Shown here: positions 44,411-56,078 of the stretch, piece after piece | Position numbering within the stretch: the stretch's first letter is position 1 | Layout of the letters: every line of letters begins with the position of its first letter | Assembly: GCA_038030265.1 (NCBI GenBank) | Contig: CM075942.1 | Span: forward strand, 45,350,751 to 45,414,750 | Reading direction: 5' to 3' | Length of the DNA: 64,000 bases | DNA from: Corythucha ciliata | Taxonomy: Eukaryota; Arthropoda; Insecta; Hemiptera; Tingidae | Program-made: the position numbers and the translations under genes | Notes under the pieces: generated by a model | Told to the model about the DNA's origin: nothing | Database searches by the model: none | What the model saw: the letters and a program-made list of their open reading frames with translations, nothing else

Positions 44411-46792
44411 TATACGTTGCCTATTGAGGTAAGTGACTCAGTACAAACCCCGAGCTTTTTAGTTCAGCCTTCGTGTGGGAGCTATGCAAATGCATTGCCT
44501 GTATAACTGAGGGTTTTGTGATAAGGGGGGAGTAGTGCCATCTACGCGATAAAGAATTAATACTTCGAAGTCCTTTAATCGCTGATGATCCCTTTCTAAG
44601 CGACAAGCAGAGCCAGATGGGCCTGTATACATACTGTAATTCCTTTTGATGTGCTTCAATCCTACTACTATGTAATAACGTTGTGACAAGCGATGGAAGC
44701 TTTTAATAATCTCTTCCCGAATAATGTACGGTGCTGTCCACGCACTTTAGCGTACGCTATCGAATTATCTTTATGATTACGTTGTTAACAGCAAGCTTAA
44801 AGGTTGAGAGAAAAATGAATAACAAAGAGAAAATTTAGGTATCTGAAAAAACGTGCGTCCGATAAGGAAAATTGTTCGAAGCCAGCGTTTAGGGCAGCCA
44901 CAGTAATTCTTCCCCACCCCTTCTTCACCATCATGCTTCTTCCAATCGCACCACAACCCATTGTTACCTGCGATGACGAAGCGAAAATTTCGTACTTGAA
45001 CTGCTTGAATACGCGACTAGTCCCTCGTCCCTCCCCGTCCCACCATACTTTCAACTCGCAAAAGCCTAAAGTAGAATTCCATGTAGTGAGAAGACGAAAG
45101 TCTCTCACTGTCGAAGCGAAAAAAAAAGCACAAGAAAGCCTTTTCGCTATGCCGGGAATTCAATATACGATATAGGGTGTCGTCGATACATATAATATGT
45201 GTGTAGTGTGTACGCGCCTCATCATGACAGCATTTTTCCACTAATCAAGATCGAACGTGAGGTGCAAGGAAATTACAATGTGCGGAGAAGTTCGAAAAGA
45301 AATACCCTCACAACACTTTTTTGTTCCGTCTCGCCCTCTTTTTTTTAAGAACGTTAAACCCAACGCTCGGTGGGTCAGGTTTGAAGATTTCAAAGTAATG
45401 GAATTTAATTTCCAAGTTGATCGAAAAAATGCAGTCCGCGGATGGAAAACTTTTCTCAACAGTTTCAAGTAAAAATTCCCCGCTATTGCACTCCTTGTTG
45501 TGTTTCCATTTGAACGTCGATAAAGGCAATATTTCAGAAACACGACGTTCATTTCATTCCAGAACCCTTCATGTTTCCGTTATTACCTCCTGTTTGCCAA
45601 GCCAGGAAGACTAAAGGGAAGGGCGAGCTATTAATCATTTGAAAAGTTGGGTGAGTGTAAAGCCTTCAGAGTTATGAGGGCGACGAGGGGAGAAAAAACT
45701 ACGAGAGACCCAGTGTTCGAAGATTGTGAAGCTGGGAAGGTTAAAAAAAAAATTGTTATTCTCTGGTGAAAGGTGTTTTACAGGTCGTCTCTTTGCATGG
45801 GGGGGGGGGGATTGAAAACCCCAACTCCCTGAACTCAAATTTCGACCGAGGGATCGTAATTATCTTCCCCAAAATTACCATATATTATAATTTTCTTTCT
45901 AAGGAAGTTAAAAACCGACGATCTAAACAATTTGTAGCCCTGCGCTCTAGAAAATAGGGAGACGCAGCGCCGGTTGCAAACCCGTAATTGAGTTAACTAC
46001 AATATGACAAATTAAGGGAACAAAACCGAAGTCGTTGATATTCAGATTTATAAAAATAAATATTTTTAGTCATACAAGATAATGGGATGAATGCTGACTC
46101 AATATCGCTTCGAACGGGAGTAATTGAATTTTATTAAAGCCTCGTTCCCTTTAATGCTTACCAATTTAGTCTGACAATCCTCGCAAGTAAATGTTTGCCC
46201 TAGAGCACTCAACTTCTTATCTTTCGGCTGCGTTGGGAGTACGGGAAAAAGGTACCTAATTTTATTGAACGGCAATGCAAATTGAAAAAATAAACCGAGT
46301 TTTCCTTTTCCTATCTCTCTGCTATAGCGATGCGAAAGGTGGATTGAACTCATTCTGAAGAGTAACATATCCCTCACCCCGTCCTGTCAGTCCTCTCTCG
46401 CAAACCCGTTCAACAAAACCTGACAAGAGGAGAAATTAGCCTTGGTGGAATAGTAGGACTTCGTGGAAAACAATCTGTATACGCCAAGGGCAGTGACACG
46501 GCATCAGAAACCATTCATCAAGAAAGAAAAAAAAAAGAAGAAGAGAGACCGCGATATTACAGCGAGGTAGCGTGGAAAGGTTGAGTTTTCGGAGACTAAA
46601 CGCTCTCGTTTAGAACTCTTCCTCTCTTCTCTCCTTTCTACCACCTCCCTCCACAATGCCCTCGACCCCTAGAACATACATCAATCACAAGTGGCTTCTA
46701 GTTGACTCCTCGGTGGAGGGGTTTAGTGCATAAGTGATGCTTCAAGTTATAATGGAGTTGAATACTCGTATACATTTAGATGAACTCATATT
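44411..46792. other. Mostly unrecognised sequence
   Basis: Several open frames of 60-100 residues lie here on both strands without family resemblance. The only segment with splice-like borders is listed separately at 44968-45107. Confidence 0.35.
44968..45107 (-). CDS. Candidate exon, unknown product
   Basis: On the minus strand a pyrimidine-rich acceptor (ttttttcgcttcgacag) precedes an open segment reading RDFRLLTTWNSTLGFCELKV, WWDGEGRGTSRV and FKQFKYEIFASSSQ. This ends at a donor CGCAG|GTAACA. It is 140 nt. No neighbouring exon was found and no family was recognised, so this may be chance. Confidence 0.2.
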
Positions 46793-47330
46793 AGGTTCGT
46801 TCGTTTGTCGTCCGGAGCTGCTCTGGATTTGCACGAACAGTCCGAAAAGCGTTCTTTTGTAATCCCGAACTACACTGAAAGCGTTCGTTTCTCAAATCTC
46901 GGACTGTTCAGAGCAGCACTATCTACACTGAGAAATTAGGAGGAGCTTGCTGCTCTAAATGTTATAACCTGCTCAATAATTGCCTTTTTTTCAATAATTT
47001 TAATTTCTGTCTGGGAAGCGGGAATAAATCATAAAGTTAACAGGTTTGTTCGTTTGTCGTCCGGAGCTGCACCAACAGCACTGAAAATACTAACGTTTTC
47101 TCATTTTTTCCCTGTTATTCCACATCATAACCCGCGAGGTTACGATCTCGTGCTGCTCGGAGTAGTCCGGGACTGAAAAACGAACGGAGCTAACGTTTTT
47201 GTCATCTTAAGGTTAGTCATTTGCACGAAAAGCGTTCTTTTGCTTTTCAAAAATGACTTCAATCCCGGACTGTTTGAACTACACCGGCGGCACCACTACA
47301 CACTACACTGAATGACAAACGAACGAACCT
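46793..47330. mobile_element. 538-bp MITE containing a related 150-bp MITE
   Basis: The termini aggttcgttcgtttgtcgtc and (inverted) aggttcgttcgtttgtcatt are mirrored, with possible ATT on both sides. The interior has repeated ctacactgaaagcgttcg-like and cccggactgttt words. A second element of the same family is nested at 47042-47191. Confidence 0.7.
47042..47191. mobile_element. 150-bp MITE nested in a relative (AAC target duplication)
   Basis: It begins aggtttgttcgtttgtcgtc and ends gaaaaacgaacggagct. AAC flanks both sides (47039-47041 and 47192-47194). It shares gcacc/tagcactgaaaatacta and ataacccgcgaggtta with 40891-41036. Confidence 0.75.
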
Positions 47331-47639
47331 ATTGTGTAACGACGGTGTTATAAAAAGTCGGCTGCGAACAGAAATTTGAACAAAACGGCCGTCAATTTTG
47401 ATTGATGCCCTATCCTACACTGAGAAAAAAGAGGTGAACCAAAGCCAGTGCCTGACTAACCGAAGTGCTTTTCGGCTGACTTGATTTTTTTTTCGTGTGG
47501 GTTTGACCCGTTGTTCGTGTAGCCTTCACCCGAATGACGAATTTATGAACCTTACAGCCCTGTCAAGCCGATACACGGTTTACGAGTGGCCCGAACGAGC
47601 ATCTCACACCGCTCGAAGCTTTGGTCAAAGGTTAATTTT

Positions 47640-47717
47640 AAATTAAAGAAATATTCGAGTAGTCACAACCATTTTTGTTCAAAAATGGTTGTGACTACTC
47701 GAATATTTCTTTAATTT
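47640..47717. repeat. Perfect hairpin, 37-bp arms, 4-base loop
   Basis: The arm aaattaaagaaatattcgag continuing agtcacaaccattttt is exactly mirrored after the loop gttc. It lies between two direct copies of gtcaaaggttaatttt (47624 and 47752), so it may mark a rearrangement or a tiny foldback insertion. Confidence 0.85.
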
Positions 47718-48119
47718 ATAATTACAATGACACAACAAAAACAAATGTTAAGTCAAAGGTTAATTTTGTTCGAATCATCAAGATCCCCGCCCGAAGGTTT
47801 CGAGTGGCTTGACTTTCAGACCGATGTTCAGCTCAAGAATGTTTTAGACTTCAGTTTGACACGATTTAGGTTCAAAATGTGTAACAGCCAAACTCTCGGT
47901 TCATTGGATGAATCGAAGCGACACGTGCACATGACTTTCGGTTTTCCCATTAAACGATTATGGGAAAGACCATCTTAAATTTTATACTTTTGTGAAAAGA
48001 TTAAACGTTACGCTGTATTCGCCGTAAAATATCTCATAGGTGCGGGCCTTGCCTCGTTACTCTAGATCTAAGGACGCTAATCTACCTGACTTCCCGCTAA
48101 TCTACCTCCAAAATCTTTA

Positions 48120-48818
48120 AGCAGGGTATCCACAGTGCGAGGCAGCTCGCCTCGAATGCCTCGGGACGCATGCTCGGAGTGTGGATACCAGGGTTGCTCG
48201 CAGCGAGCCGCTCACCTCGCACCGTGCGACGCGAGGCAGGGGCTTGTCGGTAAAAAGGTGCTGCAACAAAGGAGCCTCGGGGTGAGGCGTGCGTTTAGTG
48301 GATACCAGCTTAGTTTGCCTCGGAGCGCACAAAACCGCGCCATGGAAAACGAAGTATTTCATGGTACCTATCGTTAAATTATATGAACAGCATCGTTTAT
48401 TGAGGGATCCAAAACACCCACAATATTACAACAAAAATCTTCGGGAAGATCTCTTGCGGGAAATATCTTTAGCCTTGAATATTCCGGCAAAATATTTAAA
48501 GAAGAAGATGGCATCTCTATTGGGCTCCTGTAGTATCCTGTTCCCGTATTCCATCCGATTTTAAACAATTGTTTGACCCACCAACGGTGCCGCCTTTTTT
48601 TCTGTCGCTTTTTCTTAACGATCGTAGGCAGCGGCCGCCACTTCAACGTTCTTCCTGGTTGGCAGGGTCATGTCTACTGCCACCAACTTTGAAAGGTGGT
48701 TCGCGTGCTCGCATCGAGCATGCGAGGGTACAATTTAACTCAACAACGCACGCCTCACCCCGAGGCAGATGCTGCGAGGCATTCGAGGCGAGCTGCCTCG
48801 CACTGTGGACACTATACT
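48120..48818. mobile_element. 699-bp PIF/Harbinger-like element with TTA duplication
   Basis: The termini agcagggtatccacagtgcg and (inverted) agtatagtgtccacagtgcg continue inward as aggcagctcgcctcgaatgc, and TTA flanks both ends (48117-48119 and 48819-48821). Inside is a MADF-like coding remnant (48373-48530), the DNA-binding protein type that accompanies Harbinger transposases. The transposase itself is absent, so this is an internally deleted derivative. Confidence 0.8.
48373..48530 (+). pseudogene. MADF-domain remnant of a Harbinger-type element
   Basis: The frame reads VKLYEQHRLLRDPKHPQYYN, then KNLREDLLREISLALNIPAK and YLKKKMASLLGSC. This fits the MADF (Myb/SANT-like) pattern of a short helix with a conserved acidic/aromatic start, a W- or LRDP-like centre with K..YKN...R, and a final helix. 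Only about 55 residues remain and the frame ends shortly after. MADF proteins in Harbinger elements assist DNA binding by the transposase. The domain call is by eye. Confidence 0.6.
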
Positions 48819-48914
48819 TTACATATTTCAACTTTTGAGGGGCGGTTCATCCATCTCAGGATATCTCATGAAATAATAGCCTATCAGTTCCGGCGTTTGC
48901 TACAATTTCTGTAG

Positions 48915-49800
48915 CAGCTATAGGCTCACTATGACTGACGACTACGTGGTAAGCCCGCCATGAAAGGCTAAAACTTATCGGTTCGCGTTGAACCGATGTG
49001 GAAGAAAAGGGACGATAAAAAGAATTGAGGAACAAAAAGAAGTGATGCCATCAGTAGAGGTTCGGTTGAGGCAGCGAAGGTTCAGCTGAAGTAGCAGCGT
49101 TGTGTTTTTTTTTTGTTTGTTTTTGTTTTTTTCCAAGTGCTTTCGACCGAAGAAGGCTAATTGGTAAGGAGAAGGGACCGACGTTTCGGCTGATTTCCAC
49201 GTGAAGCTAGTGTATTATTCCCGTTCTGGCCGAAGATCTACAGATCAGAACACAATACGAGCTCAGTTTGAGTTGAGTAGCGAGTACAGTACTCTAGTAC
49301 CAGTCGGTTTGAGTTCAGTCATTCGTGTTGTGCAATGTGGTGCCGTGAATAACCCCGTAAATTCATAAAGAACTAGGGAACTCGTATTGGACCTGTGAGG
49401 TCTGCCATGTATTTCCCTTATAAAATGCAGGGGTTTCCACTTGTTTCAAGGATTTGGAAAAACCTTGAGTTTAGCTGAAAGATTCGGAAGAATAAACCAT
49501 AAATGAATTCCTTAAAAACAGTATAGTATATTTATAGCAAATTGACCAGATTTCGGGTAACCATGCCGAGTTCACTTTTAACGAAAACAAAAAATTAGTG
49601 GCTTCGGGCCTTTTTATACAAACTACTAATAAACTAATAAGTCACAAGGGCTACTAAAATTTTGTCAAAAGAACTAGAAGAGCGGTAACGAAAAAATATA
49701 TATATTTAAAAAACGAGGCGTCGGAAATCGGCAGGGAAAACCAGTCAGGTTAGCCTGAAGAAAAAGACACGTCCTGGTAGCTACAGGTAAGCTACAGTCT
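48915..49800. other. No gene recognised
   Basis: The stretch has T-runs (49105-49130) and an AT-rich block at 49690 but no recognised repeat ends or coding segment. Confidence 0.35.
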
Positions 49801-51183
49801 ATGGTAACTACTTTTTACAACAGTTATCACAGATCATTTTGGCGTGTTCGAGGCACAAATACGAATCACAGAGAACGCAGCAGAATCTAGTTGATTTTTC
49901 TTTCTTATTAATCTTACAAGGTCCGCACTTTCTTCGTTTCACCCCTGTCACCAACCCAGTAGAAACAGGAGCCTCCATTGCAATTCTCGGTCGCGAATCA
50001 CTTGGGTTACGTGAATGACCCGTTGATGGCTCGAGGTCTTGTGTTTCCGAGCAAGCATCTTGGGTGGAATCATTTGAAGTGGAAGTGTCGGGAGCTCGGC
50101 GGTAATCACAAGCAAAATCCATGTAGTGTCAACGATCTGTTGAGATTCTTTATTTCCCAGCTGGAAGCAAGGCTATTTATAGAGGTCTGAAGGGGCATCG
50201 GGATGCTTCTTGAATTGAGTGCACGTCTATCGAACTGGTCCGTGACCAACTCTTCACCAAGGGTCTTCAGAAAAGAACGTCGTCTTGTGGTTTTCACGTT
50301 GTTACCTGCGAGTGTCACTTGCGCGTTGATCCCAGCCATATTCAACATCGAGAATATAGTATTCACACTGTACGTCTCACACATTTCATCGTTTGTATCA
50401 ACACCACCCTTGTGTTTGTTGTAGTAGGTGATGATTTCTGGTTTTATTTTGTCGCCTGTGCTATCGTCAATAGCAGCATCATTATGCATCGTCGAAATCA
50501 GAATAACATTTTTCTTCGGTTTCGGGACGTACGATACAATTGTGGTCTTTTGGCGAAAACCAAAAACGCTTGACTTCACTTCGCGACCTGAAACATTTTT
50601 GAAGCATGCTGGAATGCTTCTTCAGTGTCCCTACATGCTGAGTTTTTTTTTCGACCAACTCTTCCGCAAGTGATACGTCGGAAAACCAGTTGTCCATCGT
50701 AATATTACGGCCGGTATTATGCAATGGCTCGCAGATTCTTCTCACCACATCGACAGGTGAATTAGAAGCTTCAAATTCCGATCCTTCTGGTTGTCTTCCG
50801 GCATAGATTTCGAGATTATAAGCGTAGTAAACTTGGCTATCAACCGTAGCATAAATTTTTACACCATATTTCCTGTGCTTTGAGGGAATGTATTATATAA
50901 AGCCGTGTACACACGGAGACTTTTCTGTCCTGTCATGAAATTTTTAAGATTTTTAGGAATGTTCGTTTGTCGTGAAGTCAAAAAGTGTACAAACCACATG
51001 TTTCTATGAAAAACCAAGAAAAAACGGAGAAATTTTGGGAAAATATATCCTTTCTCCCTACCACGGAAACCCAGCTTAGAAATACGGCGTCTACATTAGC
51101 CCTGTGAACATAGGAGGGCAGGACATAAGAAATGGGAGTAACTTTTGGGGCTTGAAAATAAACAATTTCATTCGGAATAATAG

Positions 51184-51290
51184 AGAGATTTTGCGAACAG
51201 CTCCGCCAACGCTATTCACATTTCAACGAACAAAATGTTTACTACTCTAGCAACGCGTACACAAAAATTAACTTTTGCGTTTACGGGCTG
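51184..51290. repeat. Inverse-orientation copy of the 35676-35821 MITE
   Basis: Agagagattttgcgaacagc, cacatttcaacgaacaaaat and cgcgtacacaaaaattaact match the other strand of 35676-35821. The hexamer run and one terminus are missing. Confidence 0.7.
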
Positions 51291-51321
51291 GGGGGGGGGG
51301 GTTCTTAAGCACTTTAGGTCT

Positions 51322-51501
51322 GTCGTTTACTGGAAGCGTTTTCGAGCAAAACCACGACAACGAGCGTACATCCCAAAGTCTTGAATTGAATGTGACATCG
51401 TCCTCTGCAGGCACAGGACAGCATGCGTACAGTGCATGCATTCAAGCCTTTTTGATGTACGTTCGTTGTCGCGCCGCTCGAAAACGCTTCCAGTGGACGA
51501 C
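51322..51501. repeat. 180-bp foldback MITE
   Basis: The left arm gtcgtttactggaagcgttt plus tcgagc is mirrored by the inverted right arm gtcgtccactggaagcgttt plus tcgagc. The arms continue with acgagcgtacat and tgaatgcatg. It is nested in the 2121-bp element. Confidence 0.75.
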
Positions 51502-52109
51502 CGGTCTTGTTCTTCAATGAGAGAGCTTGCTGTAAACTGCACTCGCTGACAGTATGAAGAGATTGGCTTTCGAATTGGTGATGTACGTATGTGTGGGTGG
51601 CTACAAGTTGGAGGTTGGGGTAGTCGCCACCCCCATCCACCGTAAGATTGGAAAACAGAAAAAAGAGCGGAGGAAGCATTATTTTTTATGAATCCGTTAA
51701 AAGAAACTCAAATCGAGAGTTTAGAACAATGTTTGAAGAAACAAGGAATTGTTGAACTCTCAATCTATTGAAACCAAGGACCGGATCCTCAGACTGAGAA
51801 TGTTGAAGATTTCTTTGAATCAAAGGATCAATCAAAGGAATCTTGGAGGGCATGAAGGAGAGATTCAGTCCTTGAGTTCGAGCTTCTCGTGCTCATTCCG
51901 CAGTACATAATAAAATTCGACTTGACGGAACTGGAACCTCAGCATCTTTGCATGTAGAGTTTATTGAGTCAAGTTCAATATACTTCTAATTACTGAACAA
52001 TGAAGACTCTTTCAACGACTGATCACCCGACGTTGATGATCTGGACACCCGACTTGAGGTGTCGTGATAGAGAGGACAGGGGAGTTGCGAAGGACGTCCT
52101 TGAGTTCAA

Positions 52110-52290
52110 ACAACTCTAACCCAAAAAGCTCTATAACCACAAAAATGTGTTAACCAAAATACGCTCTGCTCTAACCACAAAAACTTTGAAGTATAAAGAA
52201 CATTGAACCCCTAAAAGTGGTCTGACCACAGACAGCTGTAACCACAAAATGCTCCAACCACAAAAGGCTCTAACCACAAAGTGCTCTTGT
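52110..52290. repeat. Minisatellite, about 17-bp unit (gctctaaccacaaaa)
   Basis: About ten imperfect copies of gctctaaccacaaaa with spacers of one to several bases occur here. It is the complement-strand version of the 6057-6340 array. Confidence 0.65.
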
Positions 52291-53724
52291 TCGTGTTGTA
52301 AGTTGAAGTTGAGGGTTCAGAAGTCCAGACCCTCAACCTTGTGGCCATCAGATGGCGCAGGCTTTGCCTATCTTGACAGCAATTACAGCCCCGTACCCTG
52401 CATAACAGCCAAGACTCAAGAGTCGTCTTTGCCAATCTGGGCCCCCATTCTTTGCCCGATATTCTGTGCGGGAGGCACACGACGCACTTTTTTACTGTTT
52501 GACTTTTTAAAAAATCTCGTGTCCCCCACGCACATTAATGGCCACATTTTAATTAAGTAGGTAATGTAATAAATACAGAATTAAGAAGAGGAAAGAAGAC
52601 GAGGGGTGAAAGGACGGGGGTCGAAGTATCATCTGTTCAGTTCCCCGAGCCCCTAGAAGGTAGAATGTTGCCTGAAAAAAAGGTCTTGAAACAAATCTGG
52701 GAAAAAGTCGGACATTTCTTGCTCAAGTACTTGTCTGCCCATATGGCAATATATTTCAGTGTTCAAACCAACCATTTTGGTTTTTTGTATTTAGAGGATT
52801 TAAGAGAGAGGGTAATAAACATACTTCAAATATGTGCGAATAATTTCATACTAAGCCCCTCCATGGGCTTCAAAATGGGCATAATAAAAAAGAAATAATT
52901 CAATTTCTTGAACCATCATTCAACCAAACAAACCTAAAACTTCACTTTTAATGTTTTTAACTACTTTGAACACCAGCTACAGTAGAAGACAGGACAGAAA
53001 AGTCACCGTGTGTACAGGGCTTAAAGGAACATCTGCCTCTGAATACTTCTAATTTTTCGTCTAAAGTCAGATCAGGGCCAGGAGAATATGATTTTTGGCA
53101 GTTGCCGATGAATTTTTGAAAGATTTCTCGAGTGTGGCGATCATTTTTCCAACGCTCCATTCGAGTAGTTCTGTCATCGAAGCGTATGGAATTGAGCAAA
53201 AAATGAAAACGAGCTTTGCTCATGACCAAACCGAAGATCTCGACCCCGTGTCCCCATTATTGTCCTATAAATCCAGAGTATTTAGACGATGGGCTTGGAG
53301 CCGTCCAGCTAAATACAGAAGTCCAAAAAGGGCTTTGATTTCTGTAATATCAGTAGGACGGGCATCCCTCTTTCTCTGGTATTTGGAGCGCTGTTCCAGT
53401 TCAATAAACTGATTGGTATAAGTCACAATCAGCTCAAGCATCGACTTATCAAAAAACTTTAAAGTCTAAAGTCATGAAGAGACGATGTTGTGGAGCGTGA
53501 CACGTTTTATGAACAAAAAGGTGGACTAGCGATGGGAGCGGGCCTCTCTCCAATTGGCGCTGAAGTGGTTATGAGCCAATTCGAAGAAGAGCACGTAATA
53601 AACCCCATAAACCCGTTCCACAACGCGATAAAATTCTGGGGTAGGTACGTGGACGACACGATTGTCGTTTGGGAAGGTCAGCATGAAGAAGTCGATGCGT
53701 TCCTGAGTTACCTTAACTCACGAG

Positions 53725-54950
53725 TAGTGATGGGTTTACACCGGGAAAATAAAATTTCGGGTTTTTTCCCTGGGAAAATACCGGGAAAGAACCCAATTTG
53801 GGAAAATACTGGATTTTTGTTCGTTTTTCACTCAATGTTACAACAGACTCAGCAAATGAATAATAAACAAACGACTATAGGTATTTATTGCACCCATAGA
53901 ATCATACGAACTCTCTGCACAAAAATGGTTAAAATTCTAGCCGTTACGGAAGACAAAGCTGAAGCCGAGCCTTGCCACCAAATGTCCATTAATTTTTCTA
54001 TTGGAATTCATCGCCTGAGGTTTCCTCGTTTGATGACGATAATGATGATTCAGATGTCGTTGCATCAGTTTCGTTGGGCCTTTGAAAAATGAAGTGTGAA
54101 TTTGCCTGCCGAACCTGTTTTCGGTATCCCGGCGTCCAAGAAGGTTTGAGTAGTCACTGCTTTCTGTATTACTTCTTCGACGATTTTGAATTTTCCAATT
54201 GTGGGGCAGATAGGTCAGTTTTCCGGCTTGATCAATCGTTAAACGGTTTCTTTTTTTGCTGTTCATTCAAGAAAACGTGCTAAAGGATCTTTCTGTCGCA
54301 GCTGATAAAATTCTAACCGTAACGGAAAACAAAGTTGAAGTCGAACAAAGTCCTTGCCACCAAACACTTGGCGTGACCGCCGAGGCACTTTCCCACAAAA
54401 ATGTCTTCCACTAGAGTCCATCATTGGAACGATAGTTGGCCAAATCCACCATCGCTTTGTCGACATTAACCTTCATCTGTGTGGCAACCTTATGAATTTT
54501 TCATGCCATCTATTTGCTCGTCTTGCTCAGCAGCGTCCCCTACGATGATGGGCCCAGAAGTGTCGCAGCGTAATGAATACTACTTTTAACGCTGGAGTCT
54601 ATTCTGTCTTTCAGTTTTCGTAGAATCAGGGACTGTTCATTCTTGGAAAGTGGCGACCGAGGTAAATTTTCAGCGAGCTTTAGCTCAATGTGGCGTAATG
54701 CGAGACGAATTATCTCTATGGAGCAGATAGAGACTACTCAGAGTTGAGGGAAAGGTTACAAGAGGCTGCGCGAGGAAAAAAACTCACGCTTCGAGGCTGA
54801 ATTCTCTAATTTCTGTAGTGATAAGTTCCATTCAAATTGAACGAATAAAAACCCAATTCGGGAGGGAAAATACTTTCTTGGGAAAAAACCGGGGTTTTTC
54901 CCAAAAAACGGGAATATTCCCAATGGGTTTTTTCCCTTGACCCATCACTA
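53725..54950. mobile_element. hAT element (1226 bp) with 8-bp duplication
   Basis: The termini tagtgatggg and cccatcacta are inverted repeats, flanked by CTCACGAG on both sides (53717-53724 and 54951-54958). An 8-bp duplication with TAGNG-type ends is diagnostic of hAT. Subterminal gggaaaa/ttttccc words are frequent at both ends. Removing the element rejoins the Penelope frame (NSRV to PYIK). Confidence 0.92.
53990..54480 (-). pseudogene. hAT transposase remnant, C-terminal dimerisation region
   Basis: On the minus strand the segment reads VDKAMVDLANYRSNDGL, a stop, then WKTFLWESASAVTPSVWWQG, TVRILSAATERSFSTFS, and in a second frame SKKRNRLTIDQAGKLTYLPH followed by NWKI. This is the hAT C-terminal (hATC) pattern: a W-W pair, then ILS.. 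A(S/T)ER.FS, then the SKKRNRL..E..EKL... tail. The catalytic RNase H-like core is deleted, which explains the 1.2-kb size. Confidence 0.8.
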
Positions 54951-56078
54951 CTCACGAGTACCCTACATTAAATTGACCGTCGAAAAGGAGGCAGGAAAGG
55001 CTATCACGTTCCTTGACCTTACCATAAGACGTGAAGGAAATGTCCTCAAATACGAAGTCTTTCGTAAACCTACGTCTACTGACATCGTCATCGGGAAAGG
55101 ATCCAATCACCACCCTCGCCATAAATTGGCAGCTTTCAGAAGCTACGTTCACAGACTTGTCACACTCCCCTCGACTCCGAAGCTTTCAACAAAGAGTTTG
55201 CAACAATTGTTCACATTGCTGAAGTAAGCGGCTACAGAAAAGAGTTAGTGACCAACTTGGTTCGAGCCGCTTACAAACGAATACTCTTGGACGGCGTCTT
55301 CCCCGCAGCCAGACTACAAAAAGAAGAAGCCAACAAAGGTTGGATATGCCTCCCGTACCTGGGTCCATCATCCCACGGCCTTGAAACGGTTCTCAAAAGG
55401 AACGGTTTCAAGGTCGCCTTTAAGAGCCACACCACGGTACAGAGCTTACTCAGCAAAGGGAAAGATCCGTCAAAACCAGAAGAAAGCAGCGGCGTTTATA
55501 AATTGACGTGTGGCAATTGCCAAGTTTCTTCGTATTGTGGTAGAACAGGGAGATCCTTTCGGAATAGGTTCAAAGAACACCTCAGGAGACCGAATTCGGC
55601 GTTCTATACCCACATCCAAGCCTGTGGAGAGAGAGCTGACCATCAAGCACAAATTTTAGAAAAGGAACCCTTTGGCAGAAGATTAGAGGCGCTCGAGAGG
55701 CTCTTTATTTCAAAAGAATTACGCGATAACGACGCGTGTATTAACGAGCGCGAAGAAGGGAGTGGTTTATCCCCCCTAACAGAGGTTTTCCTAATGCTCC
55801 CATTTAGTCAACCTAAGCAGTTCTCGGTCAGGTCTGTGATATAAAAACTAGTCTCACGATATTTTATTGTCCCATGTTCGTCATACGCTTGTTATGTTTT
55901 GTTTTTGGATCATATTCATAATTTCGACACGCCTTATGGTAAGTTTAATTTAATCAGTCTGTCAGCTAGCCCGCTCTATGAGTTTTATATTTTATATTTA
56001 TTATTTTATTTTTATGTTTCGGTTTTATTTCATACTCATCTACTAGGCATAAAACGAGAGGGTCTTCCTCAATTATAC

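Larger units (their letters stand above)
50901..53021. mobile_element. 2121-bp Harbinger-like non-autonomous element (TAA duplication)
   Basis: The left end agccgtgtacacacggagac, continuing ttttctgtcctgtc, is mirrored at the right end (inverted agccctgtacacacggtgac, continuing ttttctgtcctgtc). TAA flanks it at 50898-50900 and 53022-53024. Collapsing the duplication rejoins the piggyBac frame between RGRCSF and YIPSK. The interior is a patchwork: a copy of the 35676 MITE (51184-51290), another MITE (51322-51501) and a minisatellite (52110-52290). No transposase is present. Confidence 0.85.
49808..53465 (-). pseudogene. piggyBac transposase pseudogene 2, split by a 2.1-kb insertion
   Basis: On the minus strand the reading starts near 53465 with LKFFDKSMLELIVTYTNQFI and DITEIKALFGLLYLAG, then shifts frame to VMSKARFHFLLNSIRFDD. 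The first catalytic aspartate is in LTLDEKLEVFRGRCSF. A Harbinger-like element (50901-53021) interrupts here. The reading resumes with a stop and then YIPSKHRKYGVK, the second aspartate in NITMDNWFSDVSLAEEL, the third in KGGVDTNDEMCETYS, and a C-terminal cysteine-rich domain (CGPCKINKKEKS, CCVLCDSYLCLEHAK, CDNCCKK) ending at 49808. It has several frameshifts and lacks the N-terminal acidic region, which may be the separate exon at 60332-60672. It differs clearly from pseudogene 1, so it is another piggyBac lineage. Confidence 0.85.

Noticed and set aside
53490..54092. A 200-residue open frame reading from Penelope RT into unrelated sequence
   Set aside because: The second part (after about residue 79) is hAT element sequence read in a chance frame; the true continuation is at 54951 after removing the insertion.
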